A stretch of DNA of 64,000 bases, taken from the NCBI GenBank assembly GCA_964017185.1, contig OZ024873.1, positions 50,888,760-50,952,759 on the forward strand, read 5' to 3'. Shown here piece by piece: positions 50,301-63,302 of this stretch. The stretch's first letter is position 1; each line of letters begins with the position of its first letter. The notes under the pieces were generated by a model. That model was not told the origin of the DNA. It searched no databases and saw nothing but the letters and a program-made list of their open reading frames with translations. A program made the position numbers and the translations under genes. The DNA is from Rugalucina vietnamica (Eukaryota; Mollusca; Bivalvia; Lucinida; Lucinidae).

Positions 50301-53300
50301 TTGTTGGTTCTCTCTTATATGCACACTACCCTATATATTTCTTTCTTTCATTCGAACAATATAACCAAGTTCTATGTTGTGTGAAAATACAAGAAAAAGT
50401 TTGAATCAACAAATATGGGTTTGGCACATTTCAAAATTTTGATTTTTTCCGACTTTTCAAGTATGGGGGTAGGGTTGGAAAAGGAATCGTAAAATTTTGT
50501 CATCCACTTCAAGTTGCAAATTTTTCTATGCTTTTGATTCAAAATAGTCTGCGTTACGTAAATATGATGGCTTTTGAAAGCATTCTAGGTGTATTTTTGT
50601 TCAAGGCAGGTATGTTTCAAAGAATTAAAAATTAAATTAATTTTACTAAATTTAAAACATGGTGCTCAGAGGTCTCTTTCAGAGGCCTGTAGCTTGAAAA
50701 AATGCACACTACCCTATATTTATTTTGTTTTCAAATGTCTTGTGTTGTATTTCGGAATCAAAAAATGGTGGTTAGAAAAAAAGTTTGAATACTTTTTCAT
50801 TGGCAGCGAACATCCTTAAGATTATACTAATAAATGTAGAGAATAAAGTAGTAGACTCTGGTCAGGTTGCTCTCAGGTAGGTCCTGGCTGATCTGCCGAC
50901 ATAAATTGTTTCAGAAACTCACTTTGGGTCTTCTTTAGCTGTATCAATACTCCCCAGCGGTTTGTTCACATTGATTTCTGAGAATTCATTGATTGTGAAC
51001 AGGTGATCAACTGAGCTATTATTCTTTATTTCTCCTCTTATTAAGTTCCTCCATCTGCCCCAGGACATAGCTGCCATTAAATCTTCTACAATAAAAAATT
51101 ATAATGTTGCTTTATTTGCTGCTTATTCAACATCAGTGGAACATGTTCATGAAATGTATATCCCCTTGTACCCCAATTTTATATCAGCCGCCGCATGGGA
51201 AAACAAACAATCTGCATAGGCGAAAACAAAGGTGCTGATCAGCTTCGCAGTGAGCTTTGCAGTAACTGCGAAGCTGATCAGCACCTTTGTTTTCGCTACA
51301 CGGATAGTACAATCCCGTTTCTTTCTAAATCCAAAATCATCTTCTGTGACTGTACAGCCCGGTTTGTGTTGGACCTGGTCGGAACCCAAATGGTTTTCTC
51401 ACGCACAGGCTCATATTGAAAAACTTGGGTGTACGGGGCTATTCGTTTTTTCCTACTTTTGATCCAAAACATAGATTGTGGGTACTCGTTCTCATGTTTC
51501 TAACTTGTATCCACAATCAATGTTTTGTGTAAAAATGCGCAAAATTTCAATTATTTTTCTACTGAAGGTTTTCATTTATTTCACAAATTTAAAATTGTTT
51601 GTATTTTGCATGGGCTAGTTTTCGCAATGACTTGTGATTCCTTCAAAGAACAGCCTATTCTGGAAGCCACAAAACTGGCCCTGAGGTTATAAAACTTTTT
51701 TCAAGCTCAGCTCAAATGAGCATGAAATTTCAACTGCTCATTAATGCTGAAATAGTCAAAAGTAGTGGAAAATTATGGTTCAAACCTCAAAAACTGGTAA
51801 TTTATCCTGCTCATAAATGTTGGCATTTTAACATTTTTTATCAGCAGGATAAATTTCAAGCTCAGCTGAGTTGAGCATGAAAAGAGTTTTATAACCTTGG
51901 GACCTGGTCACACTGTTAATGATTTCAAATGAAAACATAGGCTGAAAACAAATGATTCACTGTGGTATATAAAGGCAGCTGTTTCTCTAAAGGTAGCCAC
52001 TCAATGTTTGAATACACATGTGAAAAATGTGTGAAAAAAAGAACAATGCAAAATCTTGACAGCCAAACATGAAACATATAGAACCACCATAGAAGTACTT
52101 TGTGAATAAAAAAGCGGGCCTGCTTCTGTTTTTGCACAGAACCTTATGTGCCAAACCTGCTTCAAGGTTGTGATATGCCTCATGCCTGCTGAATTCTGGG
52201 TTTAAATGAATATTTTATAAGTGTTGTTTCTCACATCGAAAAAACGATCAGGAGAACTCTTTTTCAATGTGCTTCGAATTTCTTATTCATGAAGTGAATT
52301 CTTGCAAATTGAAAATACATCAGTCTACTAAATTATTTACATATCCATTTATTTCATTTAAGTCTTGATTTACTTCTGGGCTTTTAACAGCTTTATAAAT
52401 TACTTCCTCTTAATTGTTTGTTACTCCAGGAAAATTTTTGTACTTTTGTGTACAGTTTTTGCAAAAGTTAGTTTTTAAAATATTTTAAATATGGAGGGTG
52501 CAAATTTCTGGTCTGTCCATCTCTAGTTTAACCTTAGTTTTGCAAGAAATGTGCAGTAGAATAAGTCTCAGACCAGTTGCATGGTACCATCTTATCTGAA
52601 CTGTGCTTTTGATTTCTTATTTATAAAAATCTGGTTTCCACAAAGGCGATGATCAGCTTCACAGAAACTGATCATCGCCTTTATTTTCACTACAGGGGTA
52701 GTACAGTTCTTCTTTTTTCTCAATCATAAATTTCTAATCTCTAGCCATCTTCTGTGCTTGCAGAACTGTGTCCGACCTGTTCGGAAACCACATTGTTGGT
52801 TTTCTCATGACATGGCTTATATGTTGTGGGTTATAAGTAGTAAGAATAAATGCTTGTTAAAACATAGCATAAAAGGATTTTATATCTATTAAAAGCCTGA
52901 TAGTAATCTAGACATCAGGGACTCATCAAAGAACACTTTATTTGAGCCCATAATGGGGAAAATCAGCAAAATTACTTGTACTGCTAGCAAAAGCTTAAAG
53001 ATAAAAACAGGTACATGTGTATGTTTTCTACCCCCCCCCCCCCCCATCCCCCCACCCCCAGCCCCAACCCCCTCACCTTTACAGTAGAGGAAGACTGTCT
53101 ACCCATATTTAAGATAAGCAGAAAACTCATTACAATCAGACTGAAATACTTCAAAACTGCTGAAATGGATATAGCATATGATAATGTTTGTTTTGTTAGT
53201 CATCTAAGCTGAATCTTGATTTCTGTATTCTATAGAATCAATAATGTCAGCGCTTATGGTGGCAGTAAAATGAGCCTTCGCCTGAGAAAACCAACAATTT

Positions 53301-56300
53301 GCATATGCGAAAACAAAGACGCAGTTCAGCTGTGCAGTAACTGCACAGCTGATCACGCCTTTGTTTTCGCTACAGGGATAAAAAAATTTCTCTACTTTCT
53401 AAATCCAAAATTTGCAGTCTCTAACCATCTTCTGTGACTGTACAGCCCGGTTTGTGTTGGACCTGATCGGAACCCAAATAGATGGTTTTCTCACACACAG
53501 GCTCAAATCTCTTTGAGGGATAAGCTTTGTTGACACTAGCTCTTTGAAGAATAACAGTGTCGCAAGCCGCTATACTTTCTCTGATTAATTAAAAGATTGC
53601 TCGATGAAATATGCAAAAGGCATAGATTCTTTGACTTAAGGCAAAATGTCTGTATATTCATATAAACTAGTTATGATTTTATAGGCATTTACTTCAATTA
53701 ATTCTTGTAGACTCCATCTTAAGTTTAGTGGTAGAGCATTGGACTCCAAATCAAGAGGTCCTAAGGTTCAATCTCCATTGGCGGCACTGTGTTATGTCCT
53801 TGAGCAAGACACATTAACTCCCCAGAATGCTGGTTAAAGGCTAGGAAGCGGTGGCTCCATCCCGACATGACTGAAAAATAAAATTGTTGACTTGAGTGTT
53901 AAACCTCAAAACAAACAAAAACAAATCAATCTAATGCTGGAATAAGGAGCAATGTCAAATATGTACAATAATTAAAGGTTAAGATATCATCACAATTTCA
54001 GACTCAGACCAACAAAAATGCTGCTTAATCAATGAAAATGGAATAAAGTTTGCAATTGCATATTAAAGTTTAAAAGGCAGAGGGTTTATAATTACACCCG
54101 GTAAACTGCAATTGACCACCATCGGTGGTCAACGTAAAAAAGGTTGAATTATATCCAGTTATTTTGATCATTTCTTGTATTTCAAATATTGGTTATTTTT
54201 GAGCGGGAAACCAGCTGATAATGCAAAAATGGTGAATGTCACATAAATAAAGATGCTGTTCAGCAATTTTCAAAGTCGTTACTTATTACTACAGCTCAAC
54301 CTCATTATAACACTATCTTTGGGGTTCATGGAAACAAACCATGTTATAATTGAAACCATGTTATAATGAGTTTTACAAATGATGTACATGTATAACAAAA
54401 TAATCATTTTGGGAGCCATGTATTGAAAACAGCACTATAGTGAGGCACATTATAATGAGGTTGAACTGTAATAGGTTTAGGTGCAAAAATGTGACTGTAC
54501 TGAGGAGCTTTGCTAATGACATTTGCTATAGTTTCACAGATCATTTGATTGTTAATTTATCATAATTATAACAATGCACATTTTCATTTCAGCGAGCCTT
54601 TGATGCATTTCTGTGTGCCAAAAGATCTTGTTAATCTTAAGTTTGATGCCAAGAATGACATTGTAGCTTACCTCAACGAGAAGGACGTATTCCATAAGGT
54701 CCTGAGCGACCTGATTGCCTCTTGGAAGCAGATGATACTACTAGTTCTGTTATCTATAGGTAGTACACCGAGTCACTGATCAGTTGCACTGTATTTTGTT
54801 GATGTTTTATTGCATAAGCAGGGGGTGTGATGTATTTGGTTTAAGTGGTCAGTTTTTTGTGGTGCATTATGAATATAATATATTTGTAGTATTTTGGTGA
54901 CATCATAAATGCATAAGATACAGAATTCAGTCTTCATTAGGAGCCTCTGCATCTGGAAATCCTAAAATAGGAGTGAAGCCAGAATAACCATAAATTGGAG
55001 TTTTTAAGTCACCATGAATGTTTTAGAAAAAACAAAACAAAAAATCTACAAAACTTCTAGATATTGTAAGCAATTAAGATATTCCATCAGCCTTGTGCAG
55101 CAGTCACATGATACTCTAGATTAAGCTTTAGAACGAAAGTGTAAGGAAACGAAATAAAGAATACTCGATAAAACTGACCACAAAAATCAAATACATTGCA
55201 CCCTGATTAAGAAATGATGCACAGGTCCAACCTTGCTTGAAGATCATTGTGAAAATTTTGATTTTGTTTGCTTTCTTGCATAAAACTTTGCTGGCTTTTT
55301 CTGGATGTCAAACAGTTTTTGGAGCTGTTCAATATTTTGCTTGAAAATGTGCCGCCTTAACCATGACGCTTCACCGCAAACATGACAAAAAAGCACAAAG
55401 TTAAGATTTTAATTATGTTTTGAGAAGTGCATATTTTGAAATTATAGTTAAAAGTGGTACAATCTATATCATTACATAAACTTGCCCATGTAATAAACAG
55501 AGATTTTTTTCGCTTTAAAAATTGAAAAAATTTCAGCTGAAAAATTTTGATATTTTTGTAATTTTTGCTTAAAACATAGATTGTGGGTACACGTTAGAAC
55601 CGCCTCGCCGAGGTGGTTCTAACGAGTACCCACAATCTATGTTTTCGAGCAAAAATAAGAAAAATAGATATACCCCTGCATACCCCAGTTTTGCTATATA
55701 AAATTGGGGTTCAAGGGGCTATACATTATATGGACATGTTTTCCTGATGCATTCTCTAAATACTATGATGACATTAGTATACTAACCCATTTCATGTCAT
55801 TGATATTAACATGATTTTCTATTCTTTTATTTAAATTAATATTTTTATTGATCAATACATATTTAAAAGAAGCAATAAATTTCTAAAAGCGGTTACAGAT
55901 GTTTTTGAAAAACATGAATCAGCATCAATATAAATTAAATTGTTCAGATTCAATGTAGCTTGTTGTCTACTATGCCTATACATGCATATGTATTGCGGAG
56001 CTTTTTTCCTTGTTTATTTGCATAGATATTGCCGTTAGTAACATCCTGTAGTTACATGTCCCCTCTTTAGTTTGTTCTTACCCTGTGTTATTCAAGAATA
56101 ATAAGATAAAGCAACACCAAGGAAGAGTCACTGCTTTGTCAGTTACAGGATTTTGAAATTCTTTCACACAGAACCTCAATTACATTTACCACCCATTTTT
56201 AAACATTGCTCAGAATTTGATGTTCCTTGCTGCTTAATACTGTCACTTCAAAGGATCTGGGCTTTAATTACTAGATGATAAATTGTGGCATGTCATATTA

Positions 56301-59300
56301 ACCACACCACCCAAAAGGCCATGGCTCCATCCCAGCATGATTGAAAAAATACTGTCTGGGACATGTAACCACAATGCAAATAAACAATACAGTACATTGT
56401 TAATTACCAAAATGAGTCTCACATTATTTGATACATTGACAAAAAAGGATTTCATAACATATTAAAATATTATAGGATCTTTCCTAGGTGTTGCAAGAGT
56501 ACATACCGGTAGAAAAATGGACATTGAAAGCTGTTGTTAGACAGCATAATGTTCAAAAAAGCCATTCAAATTTTAAAAAGGATTTCAAGAATTTCTAATT
56601 GAAAAGGTTCAAAATGATTCTTTCAAGCAAGGTTGGGACTGAGACAATAAGATCAATGTAGTAAAAACAAAAAACACACACACAAGGTATGTATGTTCCA
56701 TGTTTTAATTTAATTTCAGTCATCCTGTATTGAATCGCTGTATCCCTCAAAACTTGGTTGAGCTTGCCTCGAATGCATCCGCCAGTATCGTTCATTTTCT
56801 GAACACAAGCGACATCTTCCAGAAAGTTCTGGCCGATCTTTACCAGTGTTGGCGTCAGATGCTGGTCTTGTGTTTTGTTGCCGTAGGTACGGAGTGCTAG
56901 TGCTAGTGCCATATTTATTATCTTATAGTCTTTGAAAAATAGTACAGTGGTGGGTTTTGAGACTAATGCCAGAAAACAAAATGCATAGGTTCTTTATAAC
57001 ACTATAGTTGGGGCCCATGGCAATAATTGTGACCATTTAGGGATGATATATATCCAAAACCATGCTTTAAATAAAGAGTGTTATAAAGGGATGTAGGTGT
57101 TCATCCATTATTTTGTTTTTCTCTGCAAAGAAAAAAATCTGATGGGATCACACATTGTGTAGAAATATTTCTGATTGAAAAACACATTGTGAAGCAAGTG
57201 TCTGATTAAAAACACATTGTGTGGCAGTGTAGCAATGTTTTAAAGGAAAACACGGTGTGTAGAAATGTTTCTGATTAAAAAACAACAACAACAACAACAA
57301 CAGCATTGTGTAGCAATGTTTCTGATTAAAAAAGCACATTGTGTAGCAATATTTATTATTAAAAACACATTGTGTAGCAGTGTTTCTGATTGAAAAAACA
57401 CATTGTGTAGCAATGTTTCTGATTAAAAAACAAAACAAAAAAATGTGTAGCAGTGTTTCTGATTAAAAACACATTATGTAGCAATGTTCTTAATAACAAA
57501 AACACACATTGTGTAGCAATGTTTTTTGTTTGAATAATACATCGTGTAGCTATGATCTGTCCTGATCATTGAAAACACATTGTGTTGTGTAGCAATGTTT
57601 TTGTTTGAAAAACACATTGTGTAGCAATGTTTCTGATTACAAAAACATTATGTAGCAATGTTTCTGATAAAAAAAACACATTGTGAAGGAACATGGAAAA
57701 CATTTTGTTGGCTGGCTAGTCATGCATAGTGGCTGTAGGTGTTCATATATAGAGTAGTTGTAGCTGCTTTCAATATGCTTGACACCCCTAGTATTTGATC
57801 AATACTGTAACCTTTCCCCTCCTGTTTTATGTATACCCGTGTACAAGTGCTGTAGTTTTGAATCAACTTCATATCTCGTGGTAACTTTCACTATTTAACA
57901 TCGTATCATAACCCTTCTCTAAATTGCCTTAGCTGTTGGCTGGACTCTTACCTGAGAAATAAAGAAACAACAAAAACAATAGTGTGGAAAAAGAAAAGAA
58001 AACCACACATTGTTGGATTTAAATTCTATTCACTTTTAGTGTTAAATATAGTAAAACACAAATTGCATGGACATTTTAACTGAAGAACTGTTTGATTTAC
58101 AAATTCATGCCTGCAGGCATGCATGTCTGTTTTAGTATACTAGTTTTGTCTTTCTTTATTTCACAGTATTTAGGTTGCTTGCTAATGACTCTATAATATA
58201 CAAGCACATTACAAAATCGTTCCCATGCAATATACAGAGAATTTTTTCAGCTTAAAAAAGTGAAAATTTCATTGGAAAAATTTTGATATTTTTCTTATTT
58301 TTGCTCGGTGAGGCGGTTCTAACGAGTACCCACAATCTATGTTTTGGAGCAAAAATAAGAAAAATAGGTATACCCCTGCATACCCCAGTTTTACTATATA
58401 AAAGTGGGATTTGAGGGGGTATACTTTACACGGACATGTTTTCATGATGAAATAGTCATCAGCACAGAAATTTGCTAGTGGCTTAATTTTTTTTCTCCAA
58501 AAGTTTGTAATTTCATTAAGACGGTTTCAATTAGCACCAACAATTCCTTAAGCCTGTTGAAACCTTTTCTATAGCCACTAATCTTAGTCACAGTATATTG
58601 CTTGATACTGTTCACATAACTCTGTGTGTAGTGAAGTGCATGTTTAATGTCTGACTTTCAAATTTAGCCTAATGACTTTAATGTGTATTATATATTGTGG
58701 TTCCTTTGTTGATAGTTAAAATACATTTCTTTCATTAGCAATTTCAAGTCTTCTTTTTTCTGCTCATATAAGGTTCTAATAGCCTGTGCACACAAATAAC
58801 AGAGCTTTGTTTAACTCCTGCAGTTAGGGTTTGTGTAGAAAGTTAATAAACGTGTACTCTGGAATAAATACCAGCTTTTAGATTGAAATTTCAGATAATC
58901 AGAAGCTTACATGTGGCATTTTTAAAATATTTACATATGAGCCGCCTCGTGGGAAAACTAACAATGTGGTTTCCGAACAGGTCTGACACAAACCGGCCTG
59001 TACAGCTACAGAAGCAGGCTAGAAGCTTGAAATTTTGGAGTTAAGTAGAGGAGGAATTGTACTATCCGTGTAGCGAAAACAAAGGCGCTGATCAGCTTCG
59101 CGGTTACCGCGAAGCTGATCTGCGCCTTTGTTTTCGCCTATGCAGATTGTTGGTTTTCCCATGGGGCGGCTGATAAGAAATACACTGATTGCACCCTGCC
59201 TCAAATAAAAGCACTTTTGCTTGGCTCAGTTATGACATTGTATTGCAATTCTAGAAGATAATGACAGTGATTCTAAAAACTTTTGAATTTAACTGATACT

Positions 59301-62300
59301 TTGTTGTATTGGAGCTATAGTTTAACAAAGTCTGTGCATGTACAATTTGAGCCGCCTTATTAGAAAACCAACAATTTGCATAGGCAAAAACAAAGACGCA
59401 GATCAGCTTCGCAGTAACTGCGAAGCTGATCAGCGCCTTTGTTTTCGCTACACGGATAGTACAATTCCTCTACTTTCTAAATCCACAAATTGTTGGTTTT
59501 CTCTTGCAAAGGCTCATTTAGTAACTTGGTGTCTGTGGCATCAACTCATTTGCAAATCAGTGCATTTCTTATTGTAGGCAAGGCAAAGAAAAAACATTGA
59601 CTAACATTATGGCTAAAAGAAAACGATTTAAGGAAATATTTATGCTTAACTGTACACAGGAAACTGTTAAGCAGGCTTTTCCGTGTTGTTGCTCAAATAA
59701 GAATGATGATTCAGATTCAAATTGAGCCTATGCATGAGAAAACCAACAATTTGCACATGCAAAAACAAAGACACAGATCAGCTGTGCAGTAACTGCACAG
59801 CTGATCAGCGCCTTTGTTTTCGCCACATGGATAGTACAATTCCTCTTCTACTTATATCCAAAGTTTCAAGCTTTTAGCTTTATTCTGTGACTGCACAGCC
59901 TGGTTTGTGTCTGACCTGGTCATAAGCCCAAATTGTTGGTTTTCTCATGCACAGGCTCAACTGTTAGTATCTCTATGCAGAAACCTAGTTTGCTTTTAGT
60001 TTAAATCTGTATATCTTCCATATTTTGCAGGTTTTTCTGGTTTGATGGTACTGCTGATCCGGTTCCTGGCCTCAGTAATAGTGTGGGTGATACTAGCCGT
60101 AGCTATTGTGGCCAGTATAGGTAGGTATGGAGGATGTTTTAGAATTCATAGGTCATTTGATGTATGAGCCGTGTCATGAGAAAACAGGATTTTTGCCTTT
60201 GAGAAAACAAAAATGCATATCAGATGTGCAGTAATTGGATTTTTGGAATCAAAAACTGGATTTTTGTCTATGGGAAAACAAAGGCTCAGATCAGCTTTGC
60301 AGTAACTGCACAGCTGATCAACGGCTTTGTTCTCGCAACACAGATAGAACAGTTCCTCCTATGTAAATCCAAAATTTCAAGCTTCTTCCCTGCTTCAGTG
60401 ACTGTACAGGTCGGTTTGTGTCCAACCAGGTTGGAAATCCCGAAGACTGGTTTTCTCGCGTCATGGCTCTTAATATACCAGTAAATGCTGTGTAATTATG
60501 GAGAAGTTTTGTTAATGAGCTGAGTCATTAGAAATTCAACATCGTGGTTTCAGAATGGGGCCAACACAAACGGAGCTGTACAAGCACAGAAGATGGCCAG
60601 AGGCTGGAAATTTTGGATTTAGAAAGTAGGGGAACAGTACTTATAATCCCTGTAGCGAAAACAGCTGATCAGTGCCTTTGTTCTCGCTACATGGATAGAA
60701 CAATTCTTCCTCTATGTAAACCAAAATTTTAAGCTTCTAGCCTGCTTCAGTGACTGTACAGGTCGGTTTGTGTCAAACCTGGTCGGAAATCCTGAAGACT
60801 GGTTTTCTCACATCGCAGCTCATAATATACCAGTAAATTCTGAGTAACTATGGACTGAGTCATGAGAAATTCAGCATTGTGGTTTCAGACTGGGGCCGAA
60901 ACAAACAGAGCTGTACAAGCACAGAAGATAGCTAGAGGCTGGAAATTTTGGAATTAGAAAGTAGAGGAACAGTACTATCCGTGAAGCGAAAACAATGTTG
61001 CTGATCAGCTTAGCAGTTACTGCGAAGCTGATCTGCGCCTTTGTTTTCGCACATGTAAAATGTTGTTTTTCTCATAAAGTGGCCCCTATAATGTAGTTTT
61101 ACTTGTCTTCCAGTGGGTACAGGTTTCCTATGGTGGACCTATGTGGACATTAAAAACCAGATAGAAAAAGACGAAGCTGTCAACTTGCCTTTACTAGACG
61201 TAGAAATCAACAGTGAACGGGCATTCTTGATTTACTCCATAGTGTCTACTGTGTTAACGGTAAGTACATGGTACCACTATAGTTATGAGTGCTTAAGTGA
61301 ACAGTAATAGTATCATTATCATCATCATCATATCTGTTTTATAGTCCGTTGTCCTCTACTGAGGGTTGGACTTGTTTGACAAGTCTCCTTCTTAGACGAC
61401 CTCTCCACTCTGATCGATTCTGAGGATCAGCAGTATCCATTCCTAGCTTTTTTCTGTCGTCTAACAACACTTCATCCCATGATTTCCTTGGCTTGCCAGA
61501 TCTTTTCTGTGCAACTATGTTTAGCTTGCGTACTTGAGCAATCCAGCCTTTGCTGCGCTCTACGTGTCCATACCATCTCATTCTGCTGGAGCGAAGCACC
61601 ACATCTATATCCTGGAGTCCAAGCTTTGAGAGAAGGGAGTCTGAGCTTACTTCATCATTCGCCTTGACATTACAGATCCAGCGGATCATCGCACGGTCAT
61701 TGCGCCGTAGGCGGTTAAGTGTAGCCACAGTCATGGCCCATGTTTCTGCTGCATGCAGCATTACACTTCTCACGCAAGTTGAATACACTCGACCTCTAGT
61801 CAAAAGTGGCAGACTGCGGTTGGTGAGGAGGGGGAGTAGCTGTCGGAACTTGCCCCAAGCAGATTTGCAACGCGTAACTGCAGCCTGTTCACAGCCACCA
61901 CCAGCAGAAAGCATGTCTCCTAGATAACAGAACCCTGTAATAGCCTCAACTGTTTCTTCATCAACCTGAACCTCCTTCACAAGTCTTCCATCTATAGGAC
62001 GTGCCTTTCCCAGACAGCGAGCACATCTGAAATCAGGATCAGGGCGTAAGGGGCCTTTGATTCCACTGCATTTCTTGTGGATCCAGGACAAGCAGCCACC
62101 ACAGAAGATAGCATTTCTTCCTACACCTGTCTGACACGCCACAGGGATCCTTTCCAGATTTTTTCAGAAGGTCCAGATTGGGGCCAGAGACCATAATCTT
62201 TGTCTTCCCCATGTTCACTCGAAGGCCTTTCCTCTCTGTCTCTGCTTTCCATGTCTTCAGCTTAACCAGTAGTTCCTCCATGGACTCAGCACTAATCATC

Positions 62301-63271
62301 AAGTCATCTGCATACAACAGCTCCCAAGGGCAGCCTGTACAGAACTCTCTGGATAAAGCCTCTAGCACAATGATGAAGAGTAGGGGACTTAGGACAGATC
62401 CCTGATGAACACCTACTTTGACACCAAACTCCTCACTGTATCCACTGCCAACTCTTACCCTACTTATCACGTCTTTATACATGGACTGGACAAGGCGCAC
62501 TAGCCACTCGTCGATTCCAAGTTGTTGCTTTGCCCACCAGATGACACCCCGTGGGACCCGATCAAATGCTTTCTCCAGATCAACAAAGGCCATGTAGAGC
62601 AGCTTGTTAGCAGCTAAGTGCTTCTCTTGTAGTAAACGGACAATGAAAATCGCATCTGTAGTGACATAAAGCCACACTGCAGCTCATCAATCTCAATTCT
62701 TTGCCGGATGAGTCCTTCTACTACACGCTCCAGTACTTTCATTGTCTGTTCAATCAGCTTCAAGCCCCTGTAGTTACCCCTGTTCAGAGCATCTCCTTTG
62801 CCCTTGTACAAATTGACAATGTAACTCTCCTGCCAGTCAATTGGGATGCAACCTTCTGAGATGATGTCCTCAATAAGATCACGCACCAACAAGCAAAGTA
62901 AAACAAGTAAAACAAGCAAACTTGTTGTTGTTGCTTATTGAGGTACTTTGTTCATTGAATATGCAAAGCTAAGAGGATATCAGTTTCCTCTTCTTAAGGT
63001 CTTGTTCGCAGAGAAGTTTTAGGGTAAATCCCAGTCAACAGCTATGGTCATGTTGGGAAATAAGGTGTTGACAGAGTAGTAAAGCAGAAAACAAACAAGA
63101 ATTCCTTTTTGCAATAAAACACAAAGGATTTTCGCATATATGTGATAAGGCCTTTAAACATTGATAATCACATTAACTCCCTACAGTACTGGTTAAACCC
63201 AGGAAGCGTTGGCTCCCTCCTTACATGACTGAAAAAGTGTTGACTGGGACGTTAAGCCTCAACACACTAAC

Positions 63272-63302
<31 letters not shown>

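Larger units (their letters stand above)
46700..54290. other. Rest of intron 4: repeats only
   Basis: This 8.5-kb intron (46100-54592) carries family-D, family-A, TTATAAAAC-type and GGATGTTCG-type elements plus a C-run at 53031-53045. No further exon-like segment with matching phase was recognised by eye. Confidence 0.6.

Noticed and set aside
325-60484. Many short frames sharing peptides such as ISFAVTAKLI-AFVFA and KPTICIGENKGADQL
   Set aside because: All coincide with family-A elements and are incidental translations of their core and arms in different frames.
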